A DNA stretch of 40,000 nucleotides from Mesostigma viride (lineage: Eukaryota; Streptophyta; Mesostigmatophyceae; Mesostigmatales; Mesostigmataceae), in contig RPFO01000084.1 in assembly GCA_009746045.1 (NCBI GenBank), positions 292,348 to 332,347 of the forward strand, given 5' to 3'. The notes under the pieces are model-generated. The model did no database searches. It had not been told where the DNA came from and saw only the letters and a list, made by a program, of their open reading frames with translations. The translations under genes were made by a program, and so were the position numbers. This document shows, one piece after another, positions 10,339 through 20,231 of the stretch (its first letter is position 1; each line of letters opens with the position of its first letter).

Positions 10339-10701
10339 ATAGAGGGCCTTAGGCCCGACCTGAGGGTGTTGTCCCTCCGGTATATAGAGTCGCCCTCATA
10401 TTCTGGCCAGTTGGTTGGCTGTTCTTGGTCCTTAGCGCTGATGTGTTTACTCTGTGTGTCCTGCCCAGTGCCGTCCCCCCCGGCCAGGACTCCGTTCCAG
10501 GCAGTTAGGGGAACCTCCCACCAGGCTTGGTGCTGGCTAACCCTACACCACCCGGCGTGGTGGTGGAGACCGTGTGAACTATTGGTGCTTTGTATCTGGG
10601 ATGGTCTATCGATTGTGTTGGTATGTGCTGGGTGCATTAGGTTTTTCCTACCCCTTTGGTTCCCTCCTCTCTGCGTAGGGAGAGGGCTCCCTACCTTTTG
10701 T

Positions 10702-10712
10702 GGGGGGGGAGG
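10702..10712 (+). promoter_or_regulatory. 3' polypurine tract of the Ty3 element
   Basis: G8-A-GG lies directly against the LTR start TGTTACG. This is the normal position of the plus-strand primer for an LTR retrotransposon. Confidence 0.85.
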
Positions 10713-11282
10713 TGTTACGTCGCGTAACAATTCGTTGTAGTTACGGACGTAAATTAGGTCCTTGGCCTCGGTTGTTCCTAGGTTACGTGCAGTTCTAGTT
10801 TGGACATGATTGTCCCCGTAACAGTACTGTGGTATATTGGGTGCCTTTGGGCGCCGCGCCGCGTACTATATTAGTGGTCCTTATCCTTTTGTAGAATGTA
10901 GTGGACCGGCGTGCATCTGTGCACCTGCCTGTGTTTCTGTGTTCTGCAGGCGAGGGCCAGGTCGGCCCGAGCCTGTTGGACCGTTGGTGACCATTTATGC
11001 ACGTTCCACTCCTTGTGTGGTCACTCGGCGTGTGTTAAATGAATTAACACATATAGGCTTGGGTCACGGCAGTTTAGTTGTGTTTCCTTCCTCTTTTCCT
11101 GGAGTAAACGGGTTTGATTAAATGGCCTATGGCATATTACAGTAGTACATATGTAAATGCATTGAGATCTGGTTCGTCTCGGTCGTCTTTCGCTAGGGGT
11201 GTAAATAGAAGCGGCCTCACTAGTTTAGGTAGTATCAGGACCGGTAGAGGTAGAGGTGGCGGCCGAGGCTTGCGGCGTAACA
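10713..11282 (+). repeat. 3' LTR of the Ty3 element
   Basis: The 570-bp LTR begins TGTTACG and ends CGTAACA, a 7-bp terminal inverted repeat with TG..CA ends. The first 17 bases, TGTTACGTCGCGTAACA, are themselves a palindrome, so the end motif occurs twice at the left edge. The right end is followed by ACCAC, but without the 5' LTR a target duplication cannot be confirmed. A purine-rich GGTAGAGGTAGAGGTGG segment lies near 11242-11262. Confidence 0.8.
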
Positions 11283-12270
11283 ACCACCTTCATGACAGGC
11301 AGCGCAGCCAGCCGATATTTATATTATGAAGATTGCAATAATGCTTTATGATGAAAGCAATGCCCAAACCATTCATTCCATAACATTTGACAAATTACAA
11401 TGAATGCCGAGTTGTGCTGCCGCAACTGTAAGAGTAACTACATATCCTTGAGACCCATCGAAATCACCACAGACCGACCATGACGCCACTGTGGCGCAAC
11501 AGTGTTTACTTACGTCATAATCTATATCAACTGTGTGACTCTGCGCTCATGTCCCAGTTACTGGCACATTGGCCAACGACGAACCGGCCCTTTCCCGGGA
11601 CTGTTCCCGGGTCAGCAGAACGTTTCTCGTCCACAATGCCAACAACATCCCAACCGGATCAAACCATTGTCAATCTTATCAACCATCGTCATGGCAACGA
11701 CATGCAACCACTCACGGGGGCTGCTCCGGGCTGTTCGAGAAGTTAAACCCCATGAAGACAACAAACTAGTTGTGAGGGAGAGAAACGAGCGAACAACGAC
11801 CACCATGGCCGCTGCGCTGCTCCTAAATACCTCCAAAAATCCCGGCATCCATGCGCTGTCGCATTTGCCAGCAAGCCGCCTGACGTGCAGTTAGACTGCC
11901 AGCAAAATGCAGAGCAAGTCTGTTCGACAACCACGTGCGAGCCAGCACACCGCACACTACGATCTGCGTATCTAGCTTTGTCAGATGGACTGAACATCAT
12001 TCCGTCTGGACAATACAAAAGATTCATAACTGCCAAATGTCACGCACCGGAATATTGCGCAAGCCACCAAGGCTCTGCGCCCCAAAGTCTTGCGCCTGAA
12101 CCTAAGTCAGGTCACCTAAGACTGTCACTCTGGAAATTAAGGCCTGTCCGGCGCGGCGCTCCACACCGGCCCAAGGAACAAAGCCTGCGGCCTACTGAAT
12201 CGGAACCAACCAAACGTCGGTAACGATTCCGATTACGGCAACCGCGTAACTTCTTGAGTGCACGGACGTA
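11283..12270. other. No recognisable gene
   Basis: This flank of the Ty3 element has several overlapping short open frames on both strands, none with a recognisable motif or a convincing exon. It may be ancient repeat or intergenic DNA. Confidence 0.4.
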
Positions 12271-12279
12271 AATGATCAC

Positions 12280-14310
12280 GGACGTGACAAGGCCGCCCTT
12301 GGGGAGGCCTACGCACAGGCGGCCGAGAGGCCTACGCTCAGGAGGCAGAGGCGGCCCAGTGCATCGCGGATGCCAAGGCCTGCCAAGCTCGCAACCGGGG
12401 CAAGGACATACATGTGGTACCACCTCGACCGGCTCGGCGGCCGGCGGCAGCGCACCCCGGTGGAGCACACGGGGGGCGGCACGGCGCTTGTCAGCCTTGA
12501 TTGACCGCTGGTTGGCCCACAATGTTTCCTTGACAGGTGGGGCTCGCGCGCCCCCCCCCCCGGCCGCTTCACCCCGAGACGGCCGCGCCCGTCTCGGTGT
12601 TGCCGGACCACCCCCGCCGCCTGCGCCCCCCTCCTCCGCCACAGACTACCAAGTCCCCGTCTTGAAGGAGGGCTGCCTTGCCACCAAAAACGTCGTCCAC
12701 CCCTTCACAATTTGGAGGAACTGGACGGCGCCCTTGCTCGCCTGCGGTTCGACGCGGCGGTCGGTGCCGACCACCTCATTCTGCTGAGCTGCTGAAGACC
12801 CCTGACCCGGCGGTGCGGGACCTTCTGCTGGCGTTTTGCAACCGTGTCCTGCTCTCTGATGAGCCTCTGCGTGCTGAGTGGCAGACGGCCATCCGCGTCA
12901 TGCTGCACAAGAAGGGCTCTGCTGCTGTCAGACCCCGGTAACTATCGGGGTGTCTGCCTCCAGAGCGCCGGCCGCGCTGAAGGTCTTCGTTCGCATGATG
13001 CTGCACAGGCTCCTCGCCGCGCTGAACGTACCCACACCTGCAAGGTGAGTCTCAGATGCATGCATGGGTTTCCGTCGTGGTCCTAACACTGCGGTCATGG
13101 CTGTATTTGTCGCGCGCCGGTTTATGGAGGAGGTGCGTCGCCTGACGGTTTGCCGCTGGTCAGTCTGACAGACAGACAGACAGACTTCATTTTTGTTGAC
13201 TATATCAAGGCCTTTGACACGGTCCGGCCTCAGACTGCCAGGGAGGCTCTTTGGGCCATCCTAGCTCTGGATCGTGTACCACCAGCGTTTATTGCTGCAC
13301 CATTCGTCGACTGTACATCAAATGTGAAGGCTCAGAGGCAGTATAGTGCGGACTGCGGAACTAGGCACCACCCCACCATTCCCCCAAATCACCACGGGGT
13401 GTGGCAAGCTTGTGTCCTGTCGATCCCCATATCTGTTCATTATTGTCGTGGATCGATCACGTCATGCGCCGGGCACGTGCGCGCTTTACTGCTCTTATAT
13501 AAGGGGTTCGAGCCCGGCTCATTGGACATCCTTAACGAGCGCGAACACGGCGGCGGTGGCCCTGGCTACCGCCTGTCCGACCTGATTTATGCGGATAATA
13601 CCACCCTCATTGAGCGCCCCGAGCACATATTCAGACCTGGCTGGGCTGTCTGGGCTTGGAGGCGCCGGCTGTGGGGTTGGAGATAAGCTAGTGTCAAAAT
13701 TACTGAGGCGATATGGTGGTTGGGGCTACCAGTCACCCGCCGCTGCCGCGGCTGCTAGACGGGACGGAGGTCCCGTTCCGGGATCGCTTCAAACTGTTGG
13801 GGAGCATGCTCCTCGACACCGCCGACGATGTGGACATCCGCATCGGCCTGCATGGCCTGGGCTAGGCTTCGTTCGCTCAACACAGCTACATACTGGCGGT
13901 CGAAGGGCCTGGGCGAGCACCGCAATTAAGCGCATGCTCTTCAAGGTCGACTCGTCCTCACGGTACTTACGTATGGCGCTGATCGAGGCATGGACACTCA
14001 CGGACACACTGGCCGCCAAGCTAGACGGCACGGTTTACAGGATGCTTCGACAGGTCCTGAATGTAGGGTTTTCCACTCATAGGTCATTAGAGTCTTTGTA
14101 TCAGGGTATGCCTCGCATTTCGGACGAGATTAGTAGGCAGCGTATGATAGCATTTGTAGGACATCCGTCTTGCTCGCACCAGTCCTGAAGGTAGATACCG
14201 CCCTTGGTCTGGCCAGCCCCCAGCGGCTTGGCCAACCAGGGCGGCACATCCTGACCTGGCCTGCATGGCCCCAAGGACCTTCCTAGAATTAAGCTGGGTA
14301 AACCTGCCAT
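12280..14310 (+). mobile_element. Decayed non-LTR retrotransposon (LINE)
   Basis: A plus-strand region with non-LTR RT landmarks in the right order but in different frames. The G+C-rich leader (12280-12650) has Pro-rich frames without a clear domain. RT follows, then a C-terminal segment typical of LINE pol. No 3' tail or target duplication could be fixed, so both edges are approximate. A minus-strand relative lies at 16600-16770. Confidence 0.75.
12700..14190 (+). pseudogene. LINE reverse transcriptase, many frame breaks
   Basis: In order: LEELDGALARLRF (about 12710), LLAFCNRVLLSDEPLRAEWQ and VMLHKKG (to about 12918), PGNYRGVCLQSA, FIFVDYIKAFDTV (about 13187-13226, RT motif A with its Asp), LSDLIYADNTTLIERPEH (about 13574-13625, motif C) and a C-terminal part with EAWTLTDTLAAKLDGTVYRM, then ISDEISRQRMIAFVGH (to about 14158). 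The last segment resembles the conserved LINE pattern ending in a GH after an Arg-rich helix. Motif C reads A-D-N instead of A-D-D, so the second catalytic Asp is lost. A (CAGA)n run at about 13165-13185 expanded just before motif A. RT would nick-prime its own copy; this copy is dead. Confidence 0.8.
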
Positions 14311-15280
14311 GAACTACATCCAGATGTTGCTGGCCGACCTATAGTAGTGGTCCCATGCAGCTCAGTTTGAACACCGCATTCACTCCCTTCTTCTCACCTT
14401 TAAGAACCCGGCGGACAAGATTTCCTTTCTCCGACGCCGCAAGCGGCTCGAGCGATCTCGAAGACTCACTTCATGCACCCTGGACGACGACTTGACCCTG
14501 GCGCAGCAATGAACAGCGACGGGAGCTATGGCCGACCTACCTCCAGCTCCGGCAGACCATGCACGGCGGGGAAGCCGGTGTGCTGGAAGGGGGCGGCCAT
14601 CGATCTACGTCGGCCACAACAAGCCGGCCCTGGCACGCGACCCCCGCGGCCCCAGCGACCCCAGACGCCCTAGCTTAGGGGAATACAGCAGTAGTAGTGT
14701 AGAATAGTCAGGCCTAGCCACCGTGGCCTTGTACATGTACGCCTACTTCAGGCATTACCGGCCAGCTGATGCATGAGCATTATTTAGTCATGTACATGTG
14801 TGCCTCTGATGATGTGCCACACCCCAGATGATGCCTAGCTTTATTTCATTATGCTGTGCCCATGCAGGGAGTTACTCTCTGCTGAGAAGCCATGCCCTAT
14901 ATATATTAAAAATATAATTACTTACAGCAGAGTGAAATCACTCAAACCAAAGCAAACGCCCAGCTATAAACCTATATACAGAGCCATGTCAAAGCTCTAT
15001 ACTACGATAAGACCAATGGAAACGCCTAACGGGAGGAACCTAATAGCCCTGCTGCACCGCAAAATCCCTATATATAGCTCGCCTTTGTATAGCCATGCTG
15101 ATCTTCCCCCCTCTGTCGGCACCCCTAGGTGCCTGAATACAGTCACTACAATACGGTTCGTAGGAGACGCGAAATGAGTGAGAATGTTACCCGAGCGGTA
15201 ACGAGGATTCGCACCGTCGATTTTAACATATGTTTCTTTTTTTGCGCCATTTGGCGAGCATCGACTGGAGCCTGAACCTA
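14311..15280. other. No recognisable gene
   Basis: Possibly the 3' trailer of the LINE in its first part, then A+T-richer DNA with repeated TATATA-type steps near 14897-14910 and 15070. An open frame at 14851-15177 has no motif I recognise. Confidence 0.4.
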
Positions 15281-15333
15281 GCGGGGGGAATCGTGCGGGG
15301 GAATCTTGCGGGGGAATCTTGCGGGGAAAAATT
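15281..15333. repeat. Short G-rich tandem repeat
   Basis: Four units of about 13-14 bp on GCGGGGGAATCTT; the two central copies are identical and the outer ones vary. Confidence 0.75.
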
Positions 15334-15711
15334 CCGAACGTGAATTTAGCGAAGTCCTACTACATTTTGCTTGGGTACACGGTACTACAGTTTCGTCATT
15401 GAAAATTTTCTCTAGTTGCGTTGGTGTTTCGTACGTTCCGCTGAAATTTTCGTGTTCAGTGCCCAGATCACAATTTGATCCGGGCGCAAAATGATTGGCT
15501 GTACGGTACGAACCAAAAACGAAATTTTAGTATCTAAGTTCCGCAGCGCTTGCTGAATTTGCCCCGGAAGCCCGGGGGCACTTTCCCCGCTGAAAAAGGT
15601 GTCCGCGGAAGCGAATTGTAGTGGTGGTGGGCAGGTGCACTTTGTGCACCCAGAGTAGGTGGCAGTTTACATTCCCCCACCTAGCTGCAGGAAGTAGCCA
15701 AGAGTGTATTA
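15334..15711. other. No recognisable gene
   Basis: No motif, RNA gene or repeat found apart from short G+C-rich hairpin potential around 15560-15610. Confidence 0.4.
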
Positions 15712-15738
15712 AAAGCCATATGCCCCTTCTCAGGGCTA

Positions 15739-15790
15739 TGTGCTACATATACTCCCAACGGAGTTATGTTCCTAATTAATTAATTAATTC
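15739..15790 (+). repeat. Palindromic short-repeat motif, copy 1
   Basis: TACTCCCAACGGAGTTATG preceded by GTGCTACAT and followed by a TTAA-type tract. It is part of the left arm of the inverted repeat. Confidence 0.6.
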
Positions 15791-16034
15791 ATTCACTCCC
15801 TCTCTCCTGCTTGGACTAGCTCAGCTAGCTATATGCAGAACAAGAAGAGGTGGCAAAAGATTGTCCAGGCCCACACGCCAGCCCCTAGCGGTGGGCAAGC
15901 CCGGCCCCTCCCCCCAAGCGGAAGGGGCGCTTTGCTGAGTAGCGTAGTTAGGATTTTCAAGACTACTAAGATAGCTTAGAGTTAGCTTAGTTCGATTACG
16001 CGGCTTCGCCCACCTCCACCCATCCAGCAAGGAT

Positions 16035-16088
16035 GTTCTACATGATCTCCCAACGGAGTCATGTTATAATTTATTTTAATTTAATTTG
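16035..16088 (+). repeat. Palindromic short-repeat motif, copy 2
   Basis: CATGATCTCCCAACGGAGTC followed by ATGTTATAATTTATTTTAAT. Arms CATGA/TCATG and CTCC/GGAG can pair. Confidence 0.6.
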
Positions 16089-16201
16089 CGTTAGCCTGCC
16101 AATATGGTGGCCAGCTCGGGGGGCGTTGTATCACTGCTGACCTTTCCGTTGCTGGAAACCATTTGTCCCAAGGTGGGAGAGTATTGCCAGGCGGCAATTA
16201 A

Positions 16202-16281
16202 ATAGTTAATTAATTATAATTAAATAATTATAATTAATTAATTAAGAACATAACTCCGTTGGGATCGAGTACATGTAGCAC
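16202..16281 (-). repeat. Palindromic short-repeat motif, copy 3 (reverse)
   Basis: An AT-only tract built of TTAATTAA steps followed by AACATAACTCCGTTGGGATC and ATGTAGCAC, the reverse complement of copy 1. Confidence 0.6.
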
Positions 16282-16336
16282 AAATCCCTGAGATGGGGCG
16301 TATGGCTTTTAATGCCTTGGGTACACTTCCCCGAGT

Positions 16337-16507
16337 CAGTGCTACTACTGCAACGGCGTGGGGCACATCAAACACGAGTGCCCTGATCTCCCTCTGCTGA
16401 ACCAGGCACCGCCTGTGCAACGCAACAACTTCCAAGGGGCCTCCCCGCAAATGGCCTCGAGGCCACCACCGGCGCGAAATATATGCGGACAGCTCCCAGT
16501 GCGGTGA
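16337..16507 (+). pseudogene. Zinc-knuckle (CCHC) fragment of a retroelement
   Basis: The translation opens with CYYCNGVGHIKHEC, a complete C-x2-C-x4-H-x4-C nucleic-acid-binding knuckle, then a Pro/Gln/Asn-rich tail to TGA 16505-16507. There is no start codon or upstream domain, so it is a broken piece of a Gag or LINE ORF1. It differs from the Ty3 knuckle at 3520-3565 and may belong to the LINE whose RT fragment lies next to it on the other strand. Confidence 0.65.
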
Positions 16508-16599
16508 GCGTGCCCGACGCTTGCAACAAGCGCGCCAACAGCTTCGGCTGTACCAACAACCCAAGGCGCCCCCAAGCGCCTACCAGCAAGCTGGGCTGG

Positions 16600-16770
16600 T
16601 GGTTTGGACGCTAATCTCCAGCCCCACCGCTAGCCTCCAAGCCCAGAGAGTCCAGCCAGGTCGATGAATGTGCTCGGGGCGCTCGATGAGGGTGGTATCA
16701 TGCGCATAAATCAGGTCGGACAGGCGATAATATAACCAGGGCCAGTACCGCCTCCCTCGCTGTGGTGGTG
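16600..16770 (-). pseudogene. Antisense LINE RT fragment
   Basis: The reverse complement closely matches the LINE at about 13545-13695, including RLSDLIYA, TTLIERPEHI and the Trp/Gly-rich continuation. Motif C reads A-H-D here and A-D-N in the longer copy, so each has lost a different part of the family's A-D-D. This shows a second, independently inserted member of the same LINE family. Confidence 0.7.
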
Positions 16771-17600
16771 ATGGGCATCATTGGCATAAATGAGTTCAGC
16801 TAGTAAATTCTGCTTGTTGGTCGACTATAATTCATAAATAATAAAATACTTATGTAAATGAAAAGGCAGGGAAAAGAGCAAACAAGGGAAGCATGGAAGT
16901 TCGAGCCAGCGATCAAGGAATGGCACACACCTATAAGCATGAGCTACACATGAACTACCCGATTGAAAGCCCTGGTGGCAACCTGCCACTGATGATCGAA
17001 TGATCTAGGAAGCTTGGGTGGCAAGAAATTAAGTAGTATTAAATAATACAAATGATACATTTCATAGGGTCAGGAAGAACCCAGGCCAATGCCGACAAAC
17101 AAGTCACTGCCTGCATCTTCTGGGCAAGGTCATGGATTATACCACAAACGTTCCTGGATACGTACCAAATCAAAAGTGGCGAGTCGTCATGGCGATTCCT
17201 CCCACGTAGAGACAAGGCACCAAGCAAACATTAATTTACAAGTAACTGCACCAAACATTAAGTTACACGTAATTTAATTTACACGTCACTGCGTCACGCG
17301 AGCATAAGTCCGTAAGCAAACATAAGAAACGCTAATCAAGTCACCGCGCGCGCTCGACACCGAAAAGATAAAAAGCTGCCCAGCCAGGGACCAAATAAAA
17401 CGTTAATAAGTTCCGGTTGTGATACCGGGCCTTACCAGATCGATCAAGCTTGGATGTGGGTGAAGAATGCGGCCGGTGCCTGCCGGGCCAAGACCCTCAC
17501 ACATACCAAAGAGACCCACCAATGATGTAGTGCACGGAGCGCACCAAGGAACATGTCCGAGCGAAAGCAGAGCACTAGGGTCATTCAAGTTTGTCGCACT
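16771..17600. other. No recognisable gene
   Basis: No coding motif. Three TTACA words between 17233 and 17281 read TGTAA on the minus strand, the poly(A) signal of volvocine algae, and could mark the 3' end of the GARP gene if the organism belongs there. This is weak. Confidence 0.3.
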
Positions 17601-17607
17601 TGATCGT

Positions 17608-17711
17608 GGCACCCTGGCACACCAAATCGAGGCCCCCCGGTGGGCCCCGGCCTCACAGCTACAATTGTATGGCCGGGGCCTGCCACCCGACATTGCAAGT
17701 GCCAGGGTGCC
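17608..17711. repeat. Long nested inverted repeat (hairpin)
   Basis: The outer arms GGCACCCTGGCAC (17608-17620) and GTGCCAGGGTGCC (17699-17711) are perfectly complementary over 13 bp. The inner arms GGCCCCGGCC (17643-17652) and GGCCGGGGCC (17671-17680) are perfect over 10 bp. The loop is 18 nt. Confidence 0.7.
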
Positions 17712-17915
17712 ATTCTAGTGTCCAACTTCCTAGTCAGTGCCCTGGACATGACCTTCCAACGCCGTGGCACATGTTCCATGCATCAACCGCAATCAATCCC
17801 GCAAATGCAGGGCTCCCCAATTGGAGACTAACCCCCCCACAACCCTCAAAATCCCCCCCGTTCCCCCTCCGCCTTAAATGGGGGATCTCAGTAGCCCCTT
17901 CGTCTCACTTCTCGC

Positions 17916-18413
17916 TCAGTATTCACTGCGTGGCAGAATCATCCCACGCCGCGGGCGCGACCACACCCACCGGTCCCTGCGCGTCCCAGCCAGGGACACC
18001 TGGCAGCTTCTTGGGTGACGCCTCCTCCCAGACCAGGTGGTCCAAGCCCCCCCCTCAATGCCCCCCCAAGTGCCCACCTTGACGTCGACAAACGGGTAAT
18101 GTGCGACCTGCTCTTGCAAGTGCCCCGTGACCCCCTCACCCACAAGGCCCCCATCGTCCTCCCCCTCGACCATCACAAACATACTGTGCAAGTCGTAGAT
18201 GGCCATGTCGTCATCCTCGGCCGCCTCGCTGACGATGCCAGCATAAAGGCCACCCTGCGCAGCGGTAGGCTCCTCGCATTTAAGTGCGGGGCCGACGAGT
18301 GCTGTCGGAGTCAGCACAAGCGCCGCGTCGAGCAGGCCGGCCTCATCGGGAACCAAACTTGGTGTGCCGGGCAGGGCCAGGGGAGGCAAGGCCATCAGTC
18401 TCCCCGCTGTCAT
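17916..18413 (-). pseudogene. Probable C-terminal extension of the GARP protein, one base out of frame
   Basis: The 165-residue frame overlaps the exon 3 stop by ATGA. One extra G in the homopolymer tract at 18414-18434 would fuse the two frames. The segment looks like protein: SEAAEDDDMAIYDLHSMF, VMVEGEDDGGLVGEG and VAHYPFVDVKVGTWGG are acidic-hydrophobic stretches reminiscent of activation domains. The natural protein may therefore be about 830 residues. Alternatives are a short intron across the G tract, or chance. Confidence 0.45.
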
Positions 18414-19693
18414 CCCCCCCGCCCCCCCCCCCCCATCCCAGGCCTTGCCATCGTCCCGTCATCACTTCTGTTGCCGCCTGTGGCACCGGCGACTGCATCA
18501 TCCACCCCTAGCCCCACCATGTGGGGATTCGCGGCCACTGGGCATGGGGATGCACTGGGAATCTCCACCAAGGACACCCTGGGCAGCAGGAGAGGGATGT
18601 CCATGTCGGGCACAACCTGCCACGGCATGCCGCTGCCTTCAAGGCAAGCAGGATTACAAGAAAAGCCACTCATTAACCCGGCATCATGGACACACCCTCC
18701 CTCCTGCTGCTGCTGCTGCACTGCTGAGTCATCGCTGCTGATTGGACCAATTGCTGATTGGTTTGCCGATATCTTGGTCGTTAGCTGGTCTGCCCATACC
18801 TTGGCCACTTTCGGGGCACGGCCCACGATAGCCCGCGTCATGCCTCCGGACGATGGCGCCAGGCGCTTGGTGGGCTGGCCACTCTTGGACCTGGCAGGGA
18901 CCCCGCCAGGGAAGCCTGTCTGGGTCCGGTCCTCGGAAATGGCCGAGGGGGCAGAGGCAACAGCGGTGCCAGAGGCAGACGTGGTGGAGCCTGCAGAGGG
19001 CCGAGAGATGGTGGTGGCGGAGCCAGCAAGCTTGTTGCTGGCACCGGTTGCCTCATGGGTGATGGCAGAGGGTGAGGTGGTGGCGGATGCAACCATTACG
19101 ATGGCAGTGGGCGAGGCACCGGAGGTGGACATGGGGACGACCGAGGCTGCCGAGGCGGTGGAAGTAGTGGAGGAGGACTGGACCAGCGGCGCCCCCGCAG
19201 CTGCTGTTTCTGCTGGCTCTGGCGTCTCCACATTAGAGCCTCGGCCATGCAGATGCTGTCGCATGGCATCGCTCTTGATCACAACAGCCGTGGAGTTTAA
19301 TGGGTCGGTCTTCTTGGTTCCCTTGTCCGCCGTTGTTTGATATTTCTTCTTGCTTCCCTTGGCCAATAATTGGTCATTGTTTTTGGTAAATGTCATGGCG
19401 GTTGCTGCCGCCCCCGAGGGCAGGCTGTCGGTGTTGCCACTCGTGGCCACCCCCGAGGTCAAGTTCAGGCTGTTGTTGTTGTTGTTGCTGCTGCTGCTGC
19501 TGCTTAGACCAGCCTCGAGGCTGCTGCCACTACTGCTCATGCTAGCCATGATGGCTTGTCTCTTCCTGCGGGACATGGAACCGGTGCCCGAGTGTGGTGC
19601 CTCGTAACCACGCTGGCTAAGGAAGTCGTCCACAGATAGGTCCTCGTCCAGCACGCCTTGCGCCTTGACCTTCCGGTGCCAGATGCGGAATTT
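18410..19693 (-). CDS. GARP gene exon 3
   Basis: Starts KFRIWHRKV straight after a CCCGCAG acceptor and runs to TGA at 18412-18410. The tail is Ser/Thr/Ala/Pro rich with Asn and Gln runs, as in many transcription-factor activation regions. The stop comes immediately after a G13-C-G7 tract (minus strand), which is suspicious; see the extension at 17916-18413. Confidence 0.8.
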   Translation of the reverse strand, partial: KFRIWHRKVKAQGVLDEDLSVDDFLSQRGYEAPHSGTGSMSRRKRQAIMASMSSSGSSLEAGLSSSSSSNNNNNSLNLTSGVATSGNTDSLPSGAAATAMTFTKNNDQLLAKGSKKKYQTTADKGTKKTDPLNSTAVVIKSDAMRQHLHGRGSNVETPEPAETAAAGAPLVQSSSTTSTASAASVVPMSTSGASPTAIVMVASATTSPSAITHEATGASNKLAGSATTISRPSAGSTTSASGTAVASAPSAISEDRTQTGFPGGVPARSKSGQPTKRLAPSSGGMTRAIVGRAPKVAKVWADQLTTKISANQSAIGPISSDDSAVQQQQQEGGCVHDAGLMSGFSCNPACLEGSGMPWQVVPDMDIPLLLPRVSLVEIPSASPCPVAANPHMVGLGVDDAVAGATGGNRSDDGTMARPGMGGGGRGG

Positions 19694-20195
19694 CTGCGGG
19701 CGACGGCGATTGATAACAAACCAACGTGCAACAAAGGAAAACAAGACAAACAAGTGATTTGTGATAAAGAAAGGAACAAGCCAACGTGTGACAAGTGAAG
19801 ACAAGACAAATTTAGGATTAGACCAAGCAAAGATGTATCAGATGAGACAAACGAGATAACACCAAGAAAAGACAATTTCGATGCGATGAACGGGATAAGA
19901 CGATGGAGATAAGATGAAACAGCAGCAGCACCAAAAAGCACAAGCATGGCAGCAGGTCATCAGTGCGAGTGGTTGAACTGGCTGCGGGGCTCTAGTAAGG
20001 ATAAGAAGATGGGTCGGGACGAGACAATGGCTCATACAGCATACTATAGGGTGTCGCAGATAACGGCAGTGCGCTTGACAGGGATAAGCTTGGTGGTGGC
20101 GAAGATGGCCAGTATGTCACCATTCCAATTGGCGGCAGCGTCACTATCGGGGATGTCCACATCAGGAAATCTTATGACGGTGGTAATTATGATGG

Positions 20196-20231
<36 letters not shown>

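Larger units (their letters stand above)
1618..11282 (+). mobile_element. Decayed Ty3/gypsy chromovirus with accessory 3' ORFs
   Basis: The order Gag zinc knuckle, aspartic protease, RT, RNase H, integrase, chromodomain is diagnostic of a Ty3/gypsy chromovirus. A leader ORF with an RNase HI hybrid-binding-like domain precedes Gag, and two GC-rich accessory ORFs follow pol. The 3' end is sharp: a polypurine tract at 10702-10712 abuts an LTR beginning TGTTACG and ending CGTAACA. No 5' LTR or primer binding site was found, so the left boundary is set at the first element-like ORF and is uncertain. Several single-base frame breaks (near 2340, 2515, 4290, 4610, 5400, 5490, 6355, 6680, 7215 and 7815) indicate a copy no longer able to make a complete Pol. 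Base composition changes visibly at about 8000, where the sequence becomes much richer in G and C. Confidence 0.9.
15712..16312. mobile_element. Inverted-repeat (foldback-like) element
   Basis: The left arm (about 15712-15770) and the right arm (about 16247-16312) are imperfect reverse complements over about 60 bp: the left starts AAAAGCCATATGCCCCTTCT and the right ends GGGGCGTATGGCTTTT. AT tracts of TAATTAATTAATT type lie just inside both arms. The 476-bp interior has a third copy of the arm motif at 16035-16065, in the left-arm orientation, and no coding signal. It could be a MITE-like element or two oppositely inserted copies of one short repeat. Confidence 0.55.

Noticed and set aside
10366-10740. 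Hydrophobic 124-residue frame before the Ty3 LTR, considered as an envelope-like protein
   Set aside because: It overlaps the polypurine tract and LTR start, has no ordered signal or membrane topology, and starts after the accessory ORF stop in an untranslated-looking stretch.
13500-13525. GGTTCGAGCC-like word resembling a tRNA T-arm
   Set aside because: No acceptor, D or anticodon arms can be drawn around it, and it lies within LINE RT sequence.
18015-19340. 441-residue plus-strand frame
   Set aside because: It is the antisense shadow of GARP exon 3; the minus strand carries the domain and correct splice sites, while the plus frame has no motif.
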